DNA of 64,000 bases, from NCBI RefSeq assembly GCF_000332495.1, contig NZ_AOGW02000010.1, positions 124,001-188,000 of the forward strand, written 5' to 3'. Under the pieces are notes generated by a model that made no database searches, was not told where the DNA came from, and saw nothing but the letters and a program-made list of their open reading frames with translations. Below are positions 45,017-54,401 of this stretch, in pieces. How positions within the stretch are numbered: the stretch's first letter is position 1; the number at the start of each line of letters is the position of its first letter. The position numbers and the translations under genes were made by a program. The stretch is from Leptospira terpstrae serovar Hualin str. LT 11-33 = ATCC 700639 (GTDB taxonomy: Bacteria > Spirochaetota > Leptospiria > Leptospirales > Leptospiraceae).

Positions 45017-46009
45017 ATGATTCGTAAGATTCGAAATGGTTTAATCCAATTTACTATTAAAATTCTAGAAAGGCTTCTGCGGGATAAATTTGCGCAGATT
45101 TCAGATCCGTATGTTTTGATTTGTGAAGGTAAATTAGATTTTCCTTTAAAATACTCAATCGGTGTTGGTTCAAATATAATAATTCCGAAATATTCTGAAT
45201 TATGTTTAGGTGAAGGTGTTTATATTGGTAGGCATGTAGAGATTGGCCCTAATCAGAAAATAGAAATAGGCGATTATACTTCTATCCAGGATAGAACAAT
45301 CATTTTAGGAGATGTATCGATTGGTCGCTATTGTACATTTGCTTCAAATATTTATATTAGTTCTGGGAACCACTATTTCGATAAATTTCCTGAATTGAAT
45401 ATAAAAGATCAAGATGTTAGAGTAATTCAAAATTTAGAATTAGGAAAAAAGCATAGTAAACCAGTAGTGATTGAAGATGATTGTTGGTTAGGTGCCAATG
45501 TCTTTGTTATGAATGGAATAAAAATTGGGAAGGGAAGTGTTATTGGTGCGAATGCTGTGATAACAAAAGATATTTTACCTTATTCGGTAGTCGCTGGTGT
45601 GCCGGCCAAAAAAATTAGAAATAGAATAAATTTTATCCCACCTTCATATTTATATTATAATAGGACTGAAGATTTGCCGTATTTTTATTCAGGGTTTTTG
45701 GTTTCTGATCTAGAAAAGGATCGTTATGTCAAATTTTATGGTCTAGCAACAAAAAAACATTTCTCGATTGCGTTAAATTCCAAACCTGGAGACGTAGTTG
45801 TAGTTCGATGTAAAAAAATTGTGTCGGATAGAGTTTGGATTATACATAATAATTTTAAATATGAACTAACTGATGAATACACTGAAAATCATTTTTATTT
45901 AGAAAATGCAGATTTTCGGATAAATTTTTCCGTAGAACAAGTAGAGAATCAAACTATTATTTCTTCGTTACCCAGTATCGTCGTTGAATCATGTTTCATC
46001 AAAACTTAG
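45017..46009 (+). CDS. Hexapeptide-repeat (LbH) acyltransferase with C-terminal extension
   Basis: This 330-residue protein has a left-handed beta-helix of hexapeptide repeats at about 45-200 (VYIGRHVEIGPNQKIEIGDY, IEDDCWLGANVF, KGSVIGANAVITKDI, then the typical end VVAGVPAKKIR). SGNHYF carries the likely catalytic His. It resembles WbbJ/NodL-type acetyltransferases. The last 125 residues are an extension I do not recognise. Because no FdtC is otherwise apparent, this is a candidate for N-acetylating the FdtB product, or for O-acetylation. Confidence 0.78.
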   Translation: MIRKIRNGLIQFTIKILERLLRDKFAQISDPYVLICEGKLDFPLKYSIGVGSNIIIPKYSELCLGEGVYIGRHVEIGPNQKIEIGDYTSIQDRTIILGDVSIGRYCTFASNIYISSGNHYFDKFPELNIKDQDVRVIQNLELGKKHSKPVVIEDDCWLGANVFVMNGIKIGKGSVIGANAVITKDILPYSVVAGVPAKKIRNRINFIPPSYLYYNRTEDLPYFYSGFLVSDLEKDRYVKFYGLATKKHFSIALNSKPGDVVVVRCKKIVSDRVWIIHNNFKYELTDEYTENHFYLENADFRINFSVEQVENQTIISSLPSIVVESCFIKT

Positions 46010-46085
46010 AGATTTTTGAAAGCCTTGGTTTTTTTGTCTTAGACAATTTTCATTGTAAATTTTTTCAATAAGGTAGTAGATAAAA

Positions 46086-46961
46086 ATGACAGGTAATAAT
46101 ACTCCTGAACTTGAAGAAAGTTGGGATTTGGTTTTAGAGCCGCGAAGAAAATGGTATTCCTTGCGACTCGGTGAAATTTATAGATATAAAGATTTACTCC
46201 TTTTGTTTGTCAGAAGAGATATAGTATCAGTTTATAAACAAACGGTTCTTGGTCCAATTTGGTTTTTCATTCAGCCTGTTTTAACATCTTTAACATTTGC
46301 TGTAATTTTTGGAGTAGTGGCGGGAATCGCAACTGATGGTATTCCAAATTTTCTGTTTTATCTAAGCGGAATCACTATATGGAATTATTTTGCCGATACT
46401 CTCGTAAAAACTTCCGATACTTTTGTAGTCAATGCAGCAATTTTTGGTAAGGTATATTTCCCTCGACTGATTGTCCCTATTTCAATAGCAATTTCAAATT
46501 TGGTTAAATTTTTCCTTCAATTTGTTTTGCTGTTAGGCGTTATGTTTTTTTATAGCATCTCTGGTACCGATATAAGCTTAAGTTTTTATTATCTTTTGAT
46601 TCCATTTTTGATTATTTTAATGGGTATCATTGGTCTAGGATTTGGCATTATTATATCATCGTTGACTACAAAATATCGAGATTTAAAGTTTTTAGTCAAT
46701 TTTGGCGTTCAACTTCTAATGTATTGTTCTCCAATAGTATTTCCTTTATCCATTGTAACCAATAGCTTTCCTAATATGAAATTTATTCTCCTGCTCAATC
46801 CAGTGACTAGTTTAATCGAGGCGTTCCGTTTTATACTTTTAGGTGTCGGAATTTTTGATTGGCTATATTTGAGTATCAGTGTTGGTTTTACAGTGGTTCT
46901 TGTTTTTCTTTCAGTTTTAATTTTTAATCGGGTCGAGAGATCATTTATCGATACCGTTTGA
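46086..46961 (+). CDS. wzm: O-antigen ABC transporter permease
   Basis: Wzm is the membrane subunit of the polysaccharide exporter. The 291-residue protein has six transmembrane helices and an ABC-2 type domain, with LLLFVRRDIVSVYKQTVLGPIW before the first helix and FGKVYFPRLIVP in the cytoplasmic loop. It carries finished undecaprenyl-linked polymer across the inner membrane. It is followed by wzt, and AATAAGGTAGTAGATAAAA precedes the ATG. Confidence 0.93.
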   Translation: MTGNNTPELEESWDLVLEPRRKWYSLRLGEIYRYKDLLLLFVRRDIVSVYKQTVLGPIWFFIQPVLTSLTFAVIFGVVAGIATDGIPNFLFYLSGITIWNYFADTLVKTSDTFVVNAAIFGKVYFPRLIVPISIAISNLVKFFLQFVLLLGVMFFYSISGTDISLSFYYLLIPFLIILMGIIGLGFGIIISSLTTKYRDLKFLVNFGVQLLMYCSPIVFPLSIVTNSFPNMKFILLLNPVTSLIEAFRFILLGVGIFDWLYLSISVGFTVVLVFLSVLIFNRVERSFIDTV

Positions 46962-46992
46962 TTCGTGTATCGAGTTTTAGGAAAATAAATTC

Positions 46993-48273
46993 ATGAGTGA
47001 TGTAGTTTTACGGATAGATAATATTTCCAAACAATATCGATTAGGCCAAGTTAGTACTGGCTCTCTTGCGCACGATTTGAACCGCTGGTGGAAATTACTT
47101 CGAGGTAAAGAAGACCCATATTTGCAAGTGGGACAGGTTAATGATCGAAGTGTTGCTAGTGACAGCGATTATGTATGGTCGCTAAAAAATGTTAGTTTCG
47201 ATGTAAAACGCGGTGATGTTGTTGGTATTATTGGAAAAAACGGTGCCGGAAAATCTACACTTTTAAAGATCCTATCTCAAGTAACCTCCCCTACATTAGG
47301 CAGTGTCAAAATAAAGGGACGAGTGGCAGCTTTGTTAGAGGTTGGAACTGGTTTTCATCCGGATCTAACTGGAAGGGAAAATGTTTTTCTCAACGGCGCC
47401 ATTCTTGGTATGACCTCTTCCGAGATTAAAAGTAAATTTGATGAAATTGTAAGTTTTAGTGGAGTTGAGAAATATATTGATACTCCGGTAAAAAGATATT
47501 CTTCCGGTATGATGGTTCGTTTGGGATTTGCTGTGGCAGCTCATTTGGAGCCTGAAATTTTGATTGTTGATGAAGTTTTAGCTGTAGGTGATGCAGAATT
47601 TCAAAAGAAATGTTTAGGTAAAATTCAGAATGTGTCCAGTGAGGGAAGGACTGTTCTATTTGTTAGTCACAATATGCAAGCCCTACAAGCAATCTGCAAA
47701 AGGGGTATTTTGCTTAAACATGGTATGATTGAAGAAAATAGTGATATTGATATTTGTATTCAAAAATATACCGGTTTGTTTCAAGAAGCCGATTTGGGTA
47801 GTTTAGCAATTAGTGATAGGTTAGGTCGTACAAATAGCAATGGAAACGCTTTGTTTACAAGTGTAAGTGCCCGCTCTGAAAGTCACTCATCATGGAGTTT
47901 CGATTCTAAAGAGGATGTCTTTATCGATCTAACTTTAAATATACGCGACTATTGCGATGGTCTTGCCTTCTATTTCGTGCTTATCGAACCACTTGGGATG
48001 AATGTAATCACAAATTATAAAACGCGTATCATGGAAAATTCGCCGAAAGTTGGAGAGCCACTTCATTTTTCTTTAAAGATACCAAAGAATTCTCTGCGAG
48101 TCGGGCAATATTTGATGTACATCGCTGTTGGTGATAAAGATCTAAGAAAATGGTATGATGTAATTGACAATAATATAAACTTACCAGCACTAAGCATAAC
48201 TTCATCTGAATTGGATCCGCACCATAATATGGGTTTGGTGAGTCTTCCATTTGAATTGAAGTTAGATAATTAA
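46993..48273 (+). CDS. wzt: O-antigen ABC transporter ATPase with C-terminal carbohydrate-binding-like domain
   Basis: This ATPase of 426 residues has Walker A GKNGAGKST at about 81-89, a signature YSSGMMVRLGFA at 169-180 and Walker B ILIVDEVLAVGD at about 191-202. About 170 residues beyond residue 255 form a beta-rich domain (WSFDSKEDVFIDLTLN, LHFSLKIPKNSLRVGQYLMY). In characterised Wzt proteins the C-terminal domain recognises a modification at the non-reducing end of the chain. Two methyltransferase genes follow immediately. Confidence 0.93.
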   Translation: MSDVVLRIDNISKQYRLGQVSTGSLAHDLNRWWKLLRGKEDPYLQVGQVNDRSVASDSDYVWSLKNVSFDVKRGDVVGIIGKNGAGKSTLLKILSQVTSPTLGSVKIKGRVAALLEVGTGFHPDLTGRENVFLNGAILGMTSSEIKSKFDEIVSFSGVEKYIDTPVKRYSSGMMVRLGFAVAAHLEPEILIVDEVLAVGDAEFQKKCLGKIQNVSSEGRTVLFVSHNMQALQAICKRGILLKHGMIEENSDIDICIQKYTGLFQEADLGSLAISDRLGRTNSNGNALFTSVSARSESHSSWSFDSKEDVFIDLTLNIRDYCDGLAFYFVLIEPLGMNVITNYKTRIMENSPKVGEPLHFSLKIPKNSLRVGQYLMYIAVGDKDLRKWYDVIDNNINLPALSITSSELDPHHNMGLVSLPFELKLDN

Positions 48274-48294
48274 TAATTCTATTTCTCTGTAGGT

Positions 48295-48978
48295 ATGAAT
48301 TTGTATTTAATTAAGAGAATTTTAAATAAACTCCAAACTCAAAATTACTACCGGTCCTATTCCCAAGAAGGAGAGGATATGGTTCTTCGCGACTTTTTTG
48401 GTGATAAAAGAAATGGCTATTATGTAGATATCGGTGCTTATGATCCGTTTCGGTTTTCCAATACAAATCATTTTTATGAGTTAGGTTGGAATGGAATAAA
48501 CATTGAACCTTCGCCCGATGGATTTAAGAAATTTGAAATTCACAGAAAGCGGGACCTAAATTTAAATATCGGTATAGGTTTAGAAGAATCGGAATTAATT
48601 TACTATCGATTTGAAGAAGCTGCACTAAATACTTTTGATCTTGAAAGAGTTAAGTTCTTAGAAAAAACTACAAATTATAGATCAACAGATAACGTAAAAG
48701 TTAGAGTAAAGCCACTTGCTAGTGTTTTGCGGGAGTTCCCTCTAAATAAAGAGATTGATTTTATGAATATCGACGTAGAATGGAATGAAATTTCTGTTTT
48801 GAAATCTGGGGATTGGAAAAAATTTAGACCAAAGGTGATTTTAATTGAAATTTTAGATTTCGATCTTGAAACAATTGCTAAAAATCCAATTCATCTCTTA
48901 TTGAATGAGATCGGATATCGCTTTTATTGTAAAACTCCTCGTACATGCTTTTACTTAGATAAAAACTTCTCTATTTAA
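48295..48978 (+). CDS. FkbM-family methyltransferase
   Basis: The 227-residue protein has the FkbM pattern: SQEGEDMVLRDFF, YYVDIGAYDPFRFSNT (SAM motif I), NGINIEPSPDGF, and IDFMNIDVEWNEISVLK with the conserved acidic motif. It would O-methylate a sugar hydroxyl or another small acceptor. It begins 21 bp after wzt, so it is a candidate for the chain-terminating methylation that Wzt reads. Confidence 0.88.
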   Translation: MNLYLIKRILNKLQTQNYYRSYSQEGEDMVLRDFFGDKRNGYYVDIGAYDPFRFSNTNHFYELGWNGINIEPSPDGFKKFEIHRKRDLNLNIGIGLEESELIYYRFEEAALNTFDLERVKFLEKTTNYRSTDNVKVRVKPLASVLREFPLNKEIDFMNIDVEWNEISVLKSGDWKKFRPKVILIEILDFDLETIAKNPIHLLLNEIGYRFYCKTPRTCFYLDKNFSI

Positions 48979-49018
48979 AATAAACATATCCTACTTCTTT
49001 TCATCAGAATCCAGGCCA

Positions 49019-50737
49019 ATGAAATACGCTCCTATCATCATCTTTGTTTATAACCGCCCTGATCATACCAAACGTGTGATTGATTCCTTGATTGCGAACA
49101 AGGAAGCCTCTGATTCAGATTTAATCATTTATTCTGATTTCGCGAAAACAGAAGGTAACTTAAAAAAAGTAAACGAAGTTAGATCCTATTTAAAAGAAAT
49201 AATAGGCTTTAAATCAATTCGAATCATCGAAAGAGGCGAAAACTATGGACTTGCTAAATCAATTATTAGTGGCGTCTCTGAGGTCATTGATCAGTCAGAA
49301 TCTGTAATTGTATTAGAAGATGATATTTTAGTAAGTCCTTATTTTCTGCAGTTTATGAATTCAAGTTTAGAAAAATATGAGAATGAGGAAAAGGTTGCTA
49401 GCATTCATGGATACAGTTATCCTATGGATACAACTAACTTAGACGATACTTACTTTATCAGAGGAGCTGATTGTTGGGGATGGGCAACTTGGAAAAGGGC
49501 TTGGCAGTATTTTGAACCAGATGGGGAAAAGTTGCGGGATCAGCTTATTAGAGAAGAATTAGTCGCTCGTTTTGATTATGACAATACTTATCCTTTTTTT
49601 CAGATGTTGACGGATCAAATTTTAGGCCGTAACAATAGTTGGGCGATCCGTTGGCATGCTTCGATTTTTTTAAAAAACATGCTCACGTTGTATCCAAAAG
49701 AAAGTTTAATTTTAAATATTGGTTTGGATAATTCAGGTACACACTGTGACGATAATGGATATTTAAGTCAGACGTTTTCCTCTAAAAAAAAGCATAACTT
49801 CCCAAGTATCATTCAAGAAAATATTGAAGCTAGAAGCCGTATGGTAACTTATTTTCGGTCTATTGCTAAACATCAAATTAAAAAGTCTTCACCTTTCCTA
49901 AAGATAAGAGTATTCTTACGTAAAATTGCTGGAAAATTAAGAAGAATTCTTATGCGAATGATTGATGTCCTACATTCGTCGCAAACAAAAGCGGAAATCA
50001 TATTTTCTGGTAATTATTCCAACTGGGAAGAAGCGGCGAATATTTGTTCAGGTTATGATTCCGATATAATAATTGAGAAAGTAAGGGATTCGCTTCAATT
50101 AGTCCGCGATGGTAAAGCAATTTATGAGCGAGACTCAGTAATCTTTAACGAAATCCAATATTCGCAACCCTTGTTAATCGGATTGTTATTTGCTTCTTCT
50201 TTAAGTGGTGGTAAATTGAAGGTGTTGGATTTTGGGGGATCTTTAGGAAGTAGCTACTATCAGAATCGAAAATTTTTATCTAAACTTAAATTTGTGGAGT
50301 GGAGTATTGTTGAGCAAGAAAAAATAGTATCTATTGGAAAATCAGAATTTGAAAATAGAGAGATTAAATTTTTTGAAACAATTATCGAAGCAGTAAAACT
50401 TAGAAAACCGGAAACGGCACTTCTTTCGAGTGTATTGCCATATATAAAAAATCCATACGAAGTATTGGGTTTAATCAAGAGTTTTAAATTTCAGACAATT
50501 CTTATCGATAGGACACCATTTTTTGTAGAGGATTTCCCGGATCGAATCACGATTGAAACGGTTCCACCTGAAGTCTATAGTGCCCAATACCCTGCCTGGT
50601 TTTTTAACTACAGTCGTTTTCTCGATTTTTTGTCAGATACCTATGAGTTAGTTGAAGCGTTTGAGTCAAATGATAGATACTCTCTTATTGATGCTAAAAT
50701 TATATATAGAGCTTTGATTTTTATGAGAAAAAAATGA
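49019..50737 (+). CDS. Bifunctional protein: GT-A glycosyltransferase fused to TIGR04325 methyltransferase
   Basis: The fusion has 572 residues. Residues 1 to about 285 are a GT-A domain (APIIIFVYNRPDHTKRVIDSL, VIVLEDDILVSPYFL with an acidic metal site, GADCWGWATWKRAW). After a basic linker (285-315), residues about 325-570 form a SAM methyltransferase of the LIC12133/TIGR04325 type: GNYSNWEEA, KVLDFGGSLGSSYY with Asp404, and a PAWFFN segment. One polypeptide that adds a sugar and then methylates it would suit capping of the chain. It overlaps the next gene by 4 bp. Confidence 0.85.
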   Translation: MKYAPIIIFVYNRPDHTKRVIDSLIANKEASDSDLIIYSDFAKTEGNLKKVNEVRSYLKEIIGFKSIRIIERGENYGLAKSIISGVSEVIDQSESVIVLEDDILVSPYFLQFMNSSLEKYENEEKVASIHGYSYPMDTTNLDDTYFIRGADCWGWATWKRAWQYFEPDGEKLRDQLIREELVARFDYDNTYPFFQMLTDQILGRNNSWAIRWHASIFLKNMLTLYPKESLILNIGLDNSGTHCDDNGYLSQTFSSKKKHNFPSIIQENIEARSRMVTYFRSIAKHQIKKSSPFLKIRVFLRKIAGKLRRILMRMIDVLHSSQTKAEIIFSGNYSNWEEAANICSGYDSDIIIEKVRDSLQLVRDGKAIYERDSVIFNEIQYSQPLLIGLLFASSLSGGKLKVLDFGGSLGSSYYQNRKFLSKLKFVEWSIVEQEKIVSIGKSEFENREIKFFETIIEAVKLRKPETALLSSVLPYIKNPYEVLGLIKSFKFQTILIDRTPFFVEDFPDRITIETVPPEVYSAQYPAWFFNYSRFLDFLSDTYELVEAFESNDRYSLIDAKIIYRALIFMRKK

Positions 50738-51426
50738 ACAGAGATTTTTTGCCGAATTTTAAGTATATTTTTGTTAACCCTTTTTTTATCACAAGAAGAT
50801 TCCTTTTTTTATACATTCAAAAACTGAGTGTTCATATTAGAAAAGGAAAACTTCTAGACATTGGGTGCGGAACCAAACCTTACCAGAGTTTCTTTCAGGA
50901 TTCAGAATATGTTGGTATGGATTATGCCCATGGGATTAATTCAACAAATCCGGTGGCTGATGTGTTTTACGATGGGAAAAATTTTCCTTTTAAGGCAAAT
51001 ACTTTTGATTATTTTCTTGCGACAGAAGTTTTAGAACATGTCTTTAATCCTGATGAATTTATATTAGAAATCAAAAGAGTTCTAAAAAAAGGTGGAATAG
51101 GTATTGTTACAGTTCCTTTTGTTTGGGATGAACATGAAATTCCATATGATTTTGCAAGATATTCTTCATTTGGAATCAAAGCTATTCTAGAAAGGAATGG
51201 ATTCGAAATTCTTGAACAGTATAAGACTGGAAATTTTATTTTAACTCTTGGGCAGCTATTTTGTACTTATTTATATTATATTTTTTCAAGAAAACGATTT
51301 ATATATAAGGTTAGCTTACCACTTATTTTTGCTCCGATACAAATTTTAACATTACTTTTGTCTAAGTTACTTCCTGAGAACCATGGGTTTTACCTGGATA
51401 ATATTCTTTTGGTAAAAAAGAAATAG
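50734..51426 (+). CDS. Class I SAM-dependent methyltransferase
   Basis: The 230-residue Methyltransf_11-type protein has SAM motif I at LLDIGCGTKPYQSFF, then YVGMDYAHG, FDYFLATEVLEHVFNPDEF and ALKKGG-like VLKKGGIGIVTVPF. The C-terminal 60 residues are hydrophobic and may contact the membrane. The acceptor is unknown; an O-antigen sugar is likely from context. It overlaps the fusion gene upstream (ATGA) and meets fdtA downstream. Confidence 0.85.
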   Translation: MNRDFLPNFKYIFVNPFFITRRFLFLYIQKLSVHIRKGKLLDIGCGTKPYQSFFQDSEYVGMDYAHGINSTNPVADVFYDGKNFPFKANTFDYFLATEVLEHVFNPDEFILEIKRVLKKGGIGIVTVPFVWDEHEIPYDFARYSSFGIKAILERNGFEILEQYKTGNFILTLGQLFCTYLYYIFSRKRFIYKVSLPLIFAPIQILTLLLSKLLPENHGFYLDNILLVKKK

Positions 51427-51434
51427 TGAACAAT

Positions 51435-51866
51435 ATGGAAGAGATCATAGTAAAAAACTCAGGTTATATTATACTTAAGCAGTTTACAGACCAAAGGGAA
51501 GGAAGCCTGACTGTAGCAGAATCGAACAGGGACATTCCATTCGCCATTAAAAGAACTTATTATATTAATCAGAAAAATGCATCCGAAGTGACTAGAGGAA
51601 ACCATGCACATAAAGAAACAGTGCAGGTTATTTTTTGTTTAAATGGTAGTTTTGTTTTGAATTTGGACGACGGAAGCAAAACGCAAAAAATCAAAATGAA
51701 TGAAAGCCATATTGGAGTGATTTTAGGAAAGGATTTATGGCATTCTATGGAATCTATTTCTGCAGGCTGCGTTATGTTAATCTTTGCTTCCGATTATTTT
51801 GATGAAAATGATTACATACGGAATTATGATGCTTTTTTGAAATACGTTGCTCTAAAAAACAAATGA
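51435..51866 (+). CDS. fdtA: dTDP-4-keto-6-deoxyglucose 3,4-ketoisomerase (FdtA/QdtA-type cupin)
   Basis: The cupin protein has 143 residues from ATG 51435; a GTG at 51426 overlapping the previous stop is an alternative. RGNHAHKETVQVIFCLNGSF holds the metal/active-site histidines typical of the family, and ERGSL-like REGSLTVAE lies near the start. It shifts the keto group of the RfbB product from C4 to C3. FdtA and QdtA differ in C4 stereochemistry and cannot be told apart by eye, so the sugar could be Fuc3N or Qui3N. It is coupled to fdtB through an ATGA. Confidence 0.85.
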   Translation: MEEIIVKNSGYIILKQFTDQREGSLTVAESNRDIPFAIKRTYYINQKNASEVTRGNHAHKETVQVIFCLNGSFVLNLDDGSKTQKIKMNESHIGVILGKDLWHSMESISAGCVMLIFASDYFDENDYIRNYDAFLKYVALKNK

Positions 51867-52972
51867 TAGAATACGAAAATTTAAAATTACTAAACGCTCC
51901 CTTCCAATCGGAGATAGATGAGGCAATCCAACGTGTGTCACGAAGTGGCTGGTATATTCTTGGTAAAGAGCTTGAAAATTTTGAAGAAGAGTTTGCTGCT
52001 TTCAATGGAAACAAATACTGTATCGGTGTAGCTTCTGGATTGGATGCGTTAACACTAAGTCTTAGAAATTATGATTTCCCGGAAGGAAAGGAAGTAATTG
52101 TTCCATCGAATACTTATATCGCGACTATATTATCAATATTACAAAATGGTTTGAAACCTGTTCTTGTAGAGCCTGAAATTAATTCTTATAATATTGATCC
52201 TAATAAAATTAAGGAAAAAATAAACCAGAACACCTGCGCTATCATGGTTGTACATCTTTATGGAAGACCTTGCGAGATGGATGTTATTGTAGAAATTTCT
52301 AAATTAAATAATTTGGTTTTAATCGAAGATTGTGCTCAATCACACGGAGCAAAATTTGAGAAGAGAAATGTTGGTACTATTGGGCATGTAAATGCTTTTA
52401 GTTTTTACCCAACTAAAAATTTGGGAGCATTTGGAGATGCTGGGGCAGTTGTAACGGATGACCCAAAAATTGCAGAAAAAATTCGAAAATTACGCAACTA
52501 TGGCTCCTCAATAAAATATTATAATGAGTTTGTTGGTATGAATTCTCGACTGGATGAAATTCAAGCAGCTGTATTGTCCGTTAAATTAAAATATCTTTCT
52601 CAAATAAACAGTCACAAAAAAGCTTTATTCGAAATCTATGATAAGGGTTTATTAAATCATTTCAAAAAACCTCTTCCAGATTCTGAAAGTATTGAACAAG
52701 TCCATCATATTTATCCCATTCGACATAATGAAAGAGATAAGCTAAAAGAATACTTACTAAAAAACGAAATTAAAACGGAAATTCATTATCCAATACCACC
52801 TCACAAACAACTAGCTTTAGCTAAAACCTTGTCCAACGATGTAGAATTTTCTTCTGGGTTATATCCAATTGCAGAGGAAATTCATGCTACTGAATTGAGT
52901 TTACCTATTTCTTACTTCCACACGATAGCAGACATTAAAAGAGTAGTCGATGTTTTAAATGTATACCAATAA
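51863..52972 (+). CDS. fdtB: dTDP-3-amino-3,6-dideoxyhexose transaminase
   Basis: This PLP-dependent DegT-family enzyme has 369 residues. Lys185 (SFYPTKNLGAFGDAGAV) forms the Schiff base, and IEDCAQSHGA lies upstream. It aminates C3 of the FdtA product to give dTDP-Fuc3N or dTDP-Qui3N. The N-acetylating partner (FdtC/QdtC) is not adjacent. The last 14 bp overlap the next gene. Confidence 0.9.
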   Translation: MIEYENLKLLNAPFQSEIDEAIQRVSRSGWYILGKELENFEEEFAAFNGNKYCIGVASGLDALTLSLRNYDFPEGKEVIVPSNTYIATILSILQNGLKPVLVEPEINSYNIDPNKIKEKINQNTCAIMVVHLYGRPCEMDVIVEISKLNNLVLIEDCAQSHGAKFEKRNVGTIGHVNAFSFYPTKNLGAFGDAGAVVTDDPKIAEKIRKLRNYGSSIKYYNEFVGMNSRLDEIQAAVLSVKLKYLSQINSHKKALFEIYDKGLLNHFKKPLPDSESIEQVHHIYPIRHNERDKLKEYLLKNEIKTEIHYPIPPHKQLALAKTLSNDVEFSSGLYPIAEEIHATELSLPISYFHTIADIKRVVDVLNVYQ

Positions 52973-54395
52973 TTATTGTACATTATTTGATTCAAATTAT
53001 TTGCTACGAGGCATCACCATGCTACGTTCATTGGTAGCTGCGGATACTAAGGCAAAGGTATATGTTTTTCCATTTGATAAGGCATCAGAATTAGCTTTAT
53101 CAAAGTTGCATTTTGATTTTGTTCAAATTGTAACTTTGGAAGAATTTGAAAGCATTGAACTTTTAAAAGTAAAAGAGGAAAGATCAAAAGGTGAGTATTG
53201 TTGGACTTGTACTCCTTGGATCATAAAGTATTCCATCGAAAAATATAAACTAGATCATTGTACGTATGTAGATGCAGATTTATTTTTCTATTCGAATCCT
53301 GAGGTTTTGTTTGGTGAACTTAAAAATTCCTCTGTATTAATTACTGAACATCGATATTCTCCGGAATACGATCAGACGGAAACAGCTGGAAAGTATTGCG
53401 TTCAGTTTGTCTTTTTTAGAAACGATGCTAACGGGAAAAAAGTTTTGGATTGGTGGGCGGACCGTTGTTTGGAGTGGTGTTATGCCCGATTTGAAGATGG
53501 AAAATTTGGTGATCAGAAATACTTAGACCATTGGACCTCTCAATTTGAAGGTGTACATGTATTAAAACATTTAGGTGGTGGAGTTGCTCCTTGGAATATT
53601 CAACAATATGATTTGGTAAATGTAGAAAATAATAAAATTCAATTATCTGATATAATATCAAAAGAAAAATTCCCATTGGTATTTTATCATTTTCATGATG
53701 TGAAAATGGTAGTGAAGGAATTAAGATTTTACTCCGAATTTTATCAAATTCACGAAAGTTTTTATGATTCAATATATAAAAAATATTCTTCTGCATTAGA
53801 TTCTAACTTGGAATTTTTAGAAGAAAATTCTATTGGTTCAGAAAAAGTGCCTCCAATTTTATTGGATCTTTCTAAAACATTGAATTATTATAAAGCCATA
53901 AAATTGGGATTTCTTACCGAAACGGTTTTGTTTATTGCAAAAAATGGAAATATAAATTTTCAAAATGAGTTAAAATATAATTTTCCTATATCAAAAAAAA
54001 TGAAAAAGTTTCGTATCGAAATTCATTTAGGTGGATTTAATTCACCAAAAGATATGGTTTCCGGAATTACTATTGTACCTGCTAGAGGTACTGCGTTAGA
54101 AATGAACATCGTAACTTTAAGAGTCTCAGGCTTAGATTCGGATAGCAATAGATATGACATTTTACTTCAACATAAGCAACTTAAGAAAATGATTACGGGT
54201 AATTGGCAAAAAAGAAATGGAAATACTTTTTGTTTTTATTCCTCCAATGGATTCTTTTCTATTCCTTTAAATTTTAAAACGTTAGATACTATTGAGCTTG
54301 TTGGTGATTGGCGCTTTATTGATCCAATCGAATCTGCATTGGAAATTTCAAAGTTGAGTCTAACGAAGCGAATTCTAAAGAAATTAGGTTATTGA
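52959..54395 (+). CDS. GT-A glycosyltransferase with C-terminal accessory domain
   Basis: The 478-residue protein has a GT-A domain in residues 1 to about 290: CTLFDSNYLLRGITMLRSL, HCTYVDADLFFYSNP with the DxD metal site, and DQKYLDHW. This resembles GT8-like nucleotide-diphospho-sugar transferases. The last 140 residues look like a separate beta-rich domain (FRIEIHLGGFNSP, YDILLQHKQLKK) that I do not recognise. It probably builds the O-antigen repeat in the cytosol. It overlaps fdtB by 14 bp, possibly linking it to transfer of the 3-amino sugar. Confidence 0.75.
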   Translation: MYTNNYCTLFDSNYLLRGITMLRSLVAADTKAKVYVFPFDKASELALSKLHFDFVQIVTLEEFESIELLKVKEERSKGEYCWTCTPWIIKYSIEKYKLDHCTYVDADLFFYSNPEVLFGELKNSSVLITEHRYSPEYDQTETAGKYCVQFVFFRNDANGKKVLDWWADRCLEWCYARFEDGKFGDQKYLDHWTSQFEGVHVLKHLGGGVAPWNIQQYDLVNVENNKIQLSDIISKEKFPLVFYHFHDVKMVVKELRFYSEFYQIHESFYDSIYKKYSSALDSNLEFLEENSIGSEKVPPILLDLSKTLNYYKAIKLGFLTETVLFIAKNGNINFQNELKYNFPISKKMKKFRIEIHLGGFNSPKDMVSGITIVPARGTALEMNIVTLRVSGLDSDSNRYDILLQHKQLKKMITGNWQKRNGNTFCFYSSNGFFSIPLNFKTLDTIELVGDWRFIDPIESALEISKLSLTKRILKKLGY

Positions 54396-54401
54396 ACTGA
54401 T

